Below are positions 62,086-64,000 of a stretch of DNA of 64,000 nt, one piece after another. Made by a program: the position numbers and the translations under genes. The notes beneath the pieces are model-generated. The model did no database searches. It was not told where the DNA came from and was given only the letters and a program-made list of their open reading frames with translations. Source of the stretch: an uncultured Lachnospiraceae bacterium (GTDB taxonomy: Bacteria; Bacillota; Clostridia; Lachnospirales; Lachnospiraceae); assembly GCA_948794795.1 (NCBI GenBank), contig CAQGLR010000001.1, positions 124,001 through 188,000 of the forward strand, given 5' to 3'. Positions within the stretch are counted from its first letter, which is position 1; every line of letters begins with the position of its first letter.

Positions 62086-63177
62086 ATGGAATTTTATATA
62101 CCAACACAAATTTACCATGAAAATGGTGCAGTATTAAAGCATGGTGCAGAAATTGCTTCACTTGGAAGGAAAGCACTTATAATTACAGGAAAGTCTTCTG
62201 CCGTTAAGACAGGTGCACTAGCTGATGTAATCCAGGCATTAGAGGATAATAATACAGAGTACATATTATACGACAAAGTAGAAGAAAATCCATCTATAAA
62301 AGTTGTAATGGATGCCGCAGGTATTGGAAGAAGCCAGGGAGCAGATTTTGTTATAGGCATAGGCGGCGGCTCACCTATGGATGCAGCAAAAGCAGTTTCC
62401 CTTATGGTACAGAACAGGGATACATCCGAAGATATATTATACCAGCCTGTTAAACTTAAAGCACTTCCTGTAGCAGAGATACCTACTACATGCGGTACTG
62501 GTTCAGAAGTTACCCCATATTCAATACTTACAAGGGATGACAAGAAAACCAAGCAGAGCATAAGCCATAAAATATATCCTGTAATTGCATGTATTGATGC
62601 AAAATACCTGGAGTGTGCGTCTTTATCTCTAATAAGGAATACAGCAATAGATGCACTTGGACATCTGGTTGAAAGCTTTTTTAATTCAAATGCAACAGAA
62701 TATAGCAATATTTTAAGCTTATGTGGAATGGAAAAATGGGCAGAAAACCGTAAAGCATTGTATAATGGGACAGAATTTACAGAAAGTAATTATAACTCAC
62801 TTCTTCTTGCCTCAACAATAGCAGGAATGGCAATATCACATACAGGCACGTCACTTCCGCATGGGCTTAGCTATTACCTTACATATAATAAAGGAATACC
62901 TCACGGAAAAGCTGTAGGGGCATTTCTTCCAGGATATCTTTCACTTATGGAGAAGAAACAGGTGCCAGGTTTTCCAGAAGCAATTTCTAAAATGGGATTT
63001 AAAGACATGGGGGAATTTAAGGAATTTACCAGGTGCTGTCTTGGGGATATCTGTATTAGCAGTGATGATGAAGATAAAATGATACAAGAAATATTAGAAA
63101 ACCCACGTAAACTTTTATCAGTGCCATTTAATGCAGTTGAAAGTGATATAAGGAATATAATACAGGATATCCATTAA
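62086..63177 (+). CDS. Iron-containing alcohol dehydrogenase
   Basis: The product has 363 residues. An ATG at 62074 is in frame but lies inside the ribosome site context; TGGAGG before 62086 (MEFYIPTQIYHENG) is preferred. NAD-binding motifs are IGIGGGSPMDAAKAV and PTTCGTGSEVTPYS. Metal-site residues lie in AIDALGHLVES, SHTGTSLPHGLSYYLTYN and GIPHGKAVGAF. It belongs to the group III Fe-ADH family, reducing aldehydes or ketones in fermentation; the exact substrate is unknown. Confidence 0.93.
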   Translation: MEFYIPTQIYHENGAVLKHGAEIASLGRKALIITGKSSAVKTGALADVIQALEDNNTEYILYDKVEENPSIKVVMDAAGIGRSQGADFVIGIGGGSPMDAAKAVSLMVQNRDTSEDILYQPVKLKALPVAEIPTTCGTGSEVTPYSILTRDDKKTKQSISHKIYPVIACIDAKYLECASLSLIRNTAIDALGHLVESFFNSNATEYSNILSLCGMEKWAENRKALYNGTEFTESNYNSLLLASTIAGMAISHTGTSLPHGLSYYLTYNKGIPHGKAVGAFLPGYLSLMEKKQVPGFPEAISKMGFKDMGEFKEFTRCCLGDICISSDDEDKMIQEILENPRKLLSVPFNAVESDIRNIIQDIH

Positions 63178-63199
63178 TGTTGTGAAAAAGGGGGATGGC

Positions 63200-64000
63200 A
63201 TGGCAAGAACTGTAGCAATAGGTATACAGGATTTTGAGGCAATTATTTCAAATAATTATTTTTATATTGATAAGACAGATTTTATCCGTGAATGGTGGGA
63301 GAACGGGGACAGTGTAACCCTTATTGCCCGTCCAAGGCGTTTTGGAAAGACCTTTAATATAAATATGCTGGAAAGGTTTTTTTCTATTAGTTATGCAGGA
63401 CAAAGCAAAATTTTTGAGAACCTGGATATATGGCAAGATGAAAAATACCGTAATATACAGGGAAAATATCCTGTAATAAGTATAAGTTTTGCCAATGTAA
63501 AGGAAAATACATTTGCAAAGGCTAAAATAAGAATCTGCCAGATAATTTCAGACTTATATATTAAGAATGAGTTCTTGAAAAATAGTGGTTTATTGTCAGA
63601 TAAAGATTTAAAATATTTTGACAGGGTTTCTGAATACATGGAGGAAACAGATGCAACAATTTCATTGTATAAACTTTGTAGTTATATGTAGCAGTATTAT
63701 GGTAAGAAAGTAATTATTCTGTTAGATGAATATGATACACCAATGCAGGAAGCATACCTTAATGGATACTGGGGATAAGCCATCAGACAATGCAGAACCT
63801 GAACGTTTTTACCATGGTTTTGTGCTTGGCCTTATGATGGAGCTGTCAGACAGGTATATAATTACTTCAAACCGTGAAAGCGGTTTTGGACGTTATGATG
63901 TGATGCTTGAACCAAAGAATAATAAAGATAATGCTTTTATTATGGAATTTAAAGTTTATAACCCAGGAAAGGAAAAAAAACTGGATGAAACTGTAAAGTC
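63200..64000 (+). pseudogene. Decayed AAA-ATPase/DUF1703 (PD-(D/E)XK-like) gene, runs off the window
   Basis: The start MARTVAIGIQDFEAIISNN is followed by RPRRFGKTFNINML, the Walker A-like site of the PF09820 AAA-ATPase family. TAG at 63689 interrupts it in frame. Past the stop the same frame resumes with YYGKKVIILLDEYDTPMQE (Walker B) up to a TAA near 63776. Then, in another frame, the distant C-terminal part appears (FYHGFVLGLMMELSD and NAFIMEFKVYN, the nuclease-like domain). The middle third is deleted, so the copy is dead. These genes are multi-copy and expanded in gut Firmicutes and Bacteroidetes; their role is unclear, with suggested links to mobile elements. Confidence 0.82.

Overview
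The window looks like a chromosomal segment of a low-GC, anaerobic Clostridia, most likely a Lachnospiraceae gut or rumen commensal. The reasons are the AT-rich codon use, strong GGAGG ribosome sites, a Clostridia-type set of housekeeping genes (secG-rnr-smpB, der-plsY-gpsA, paired radical SAM/DUF2344 proteins followed by rng), an [FeFe]-hydrogenase maturase, a glmS self-cleaving ribozyme, and polysaccharide and fucose hydrolases. Genus is not decided from sequence alone.

Layout. 1-4.4 kb is a very AT-rich accessory stretch: the end of a small membrane protein, then a small acidic protein followed by a very large protein that joins an HExxH site to a C-terminal FRG domain, with an intrinsic terminator between them. 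4.6-8.8 kb holds secG, rnr and smpB. 8.9-10.7 kb holds a TraX-like membrane protein and a broken MobV relaxase fused to a decapitated GNAT acetyltransferase, next to the 3' end of ssrA (tmRNA, minus strand, 10.8-11.2 kb). 11.6-18.9 kb holds a FliB-like protein and a tight operon of Fic protein, CHASE2 adenylate cyclase, TIM-barrel isomerase, YhfC-type membrane protein and CgeB-like glycosyltransferase. 19-26.6 kb holds an LtaS-like phosphoglycerol transferase, LrgA/LrgB, a lipoprotein, an SseB-domain protein and a phosphatase. 26.7-31.3 kb holds glmS with its ribozyme, an HD hydrolase and a DUF697 GTPase. 31.5-39.6 kb holds a chemotaxis receptor, argG, an FAD dehydrogenase, DUF896, 5-formyl-THF cyclo-ligase, HtrA and rpsO. 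39.7-45.9 kb holds AraC/GH5, LUD-hydE and topB. 46.5-50.8 kb holds a hexapeptide transferase, an arylsulfate sulfotransferase and a secreted alpha-L-fucosidase. 50.9-61.3 kb holds prs, an exported trigger-factor-like foldase, der-plsY-gpsA and the radical SAM/DUF2344/rng operon. The end holds an iron alcohol dehydrogenase and a decayed AAA-ATPase/DUF1703 gene.

The most striking unexplained structure is a dispersed family of palindromic intergenic elements: eight copies plus several relics. All share a conserved shoulder (GTGCTTAA on one arm, TTATGCAC on the other). The outer inverted repeats come in different types, and the apical palindrome differs in sequence from copy to copy yet remains a near-perfect or perfect stem. 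One copy extends into the end of rng and appears to supply its stop codon.

Most protein calls rest on motifs readable in the translation. Start sites were moved to the internal ATG wherever a Shine-Dalgarno sequence clearly decides it. No similarity search was possible.
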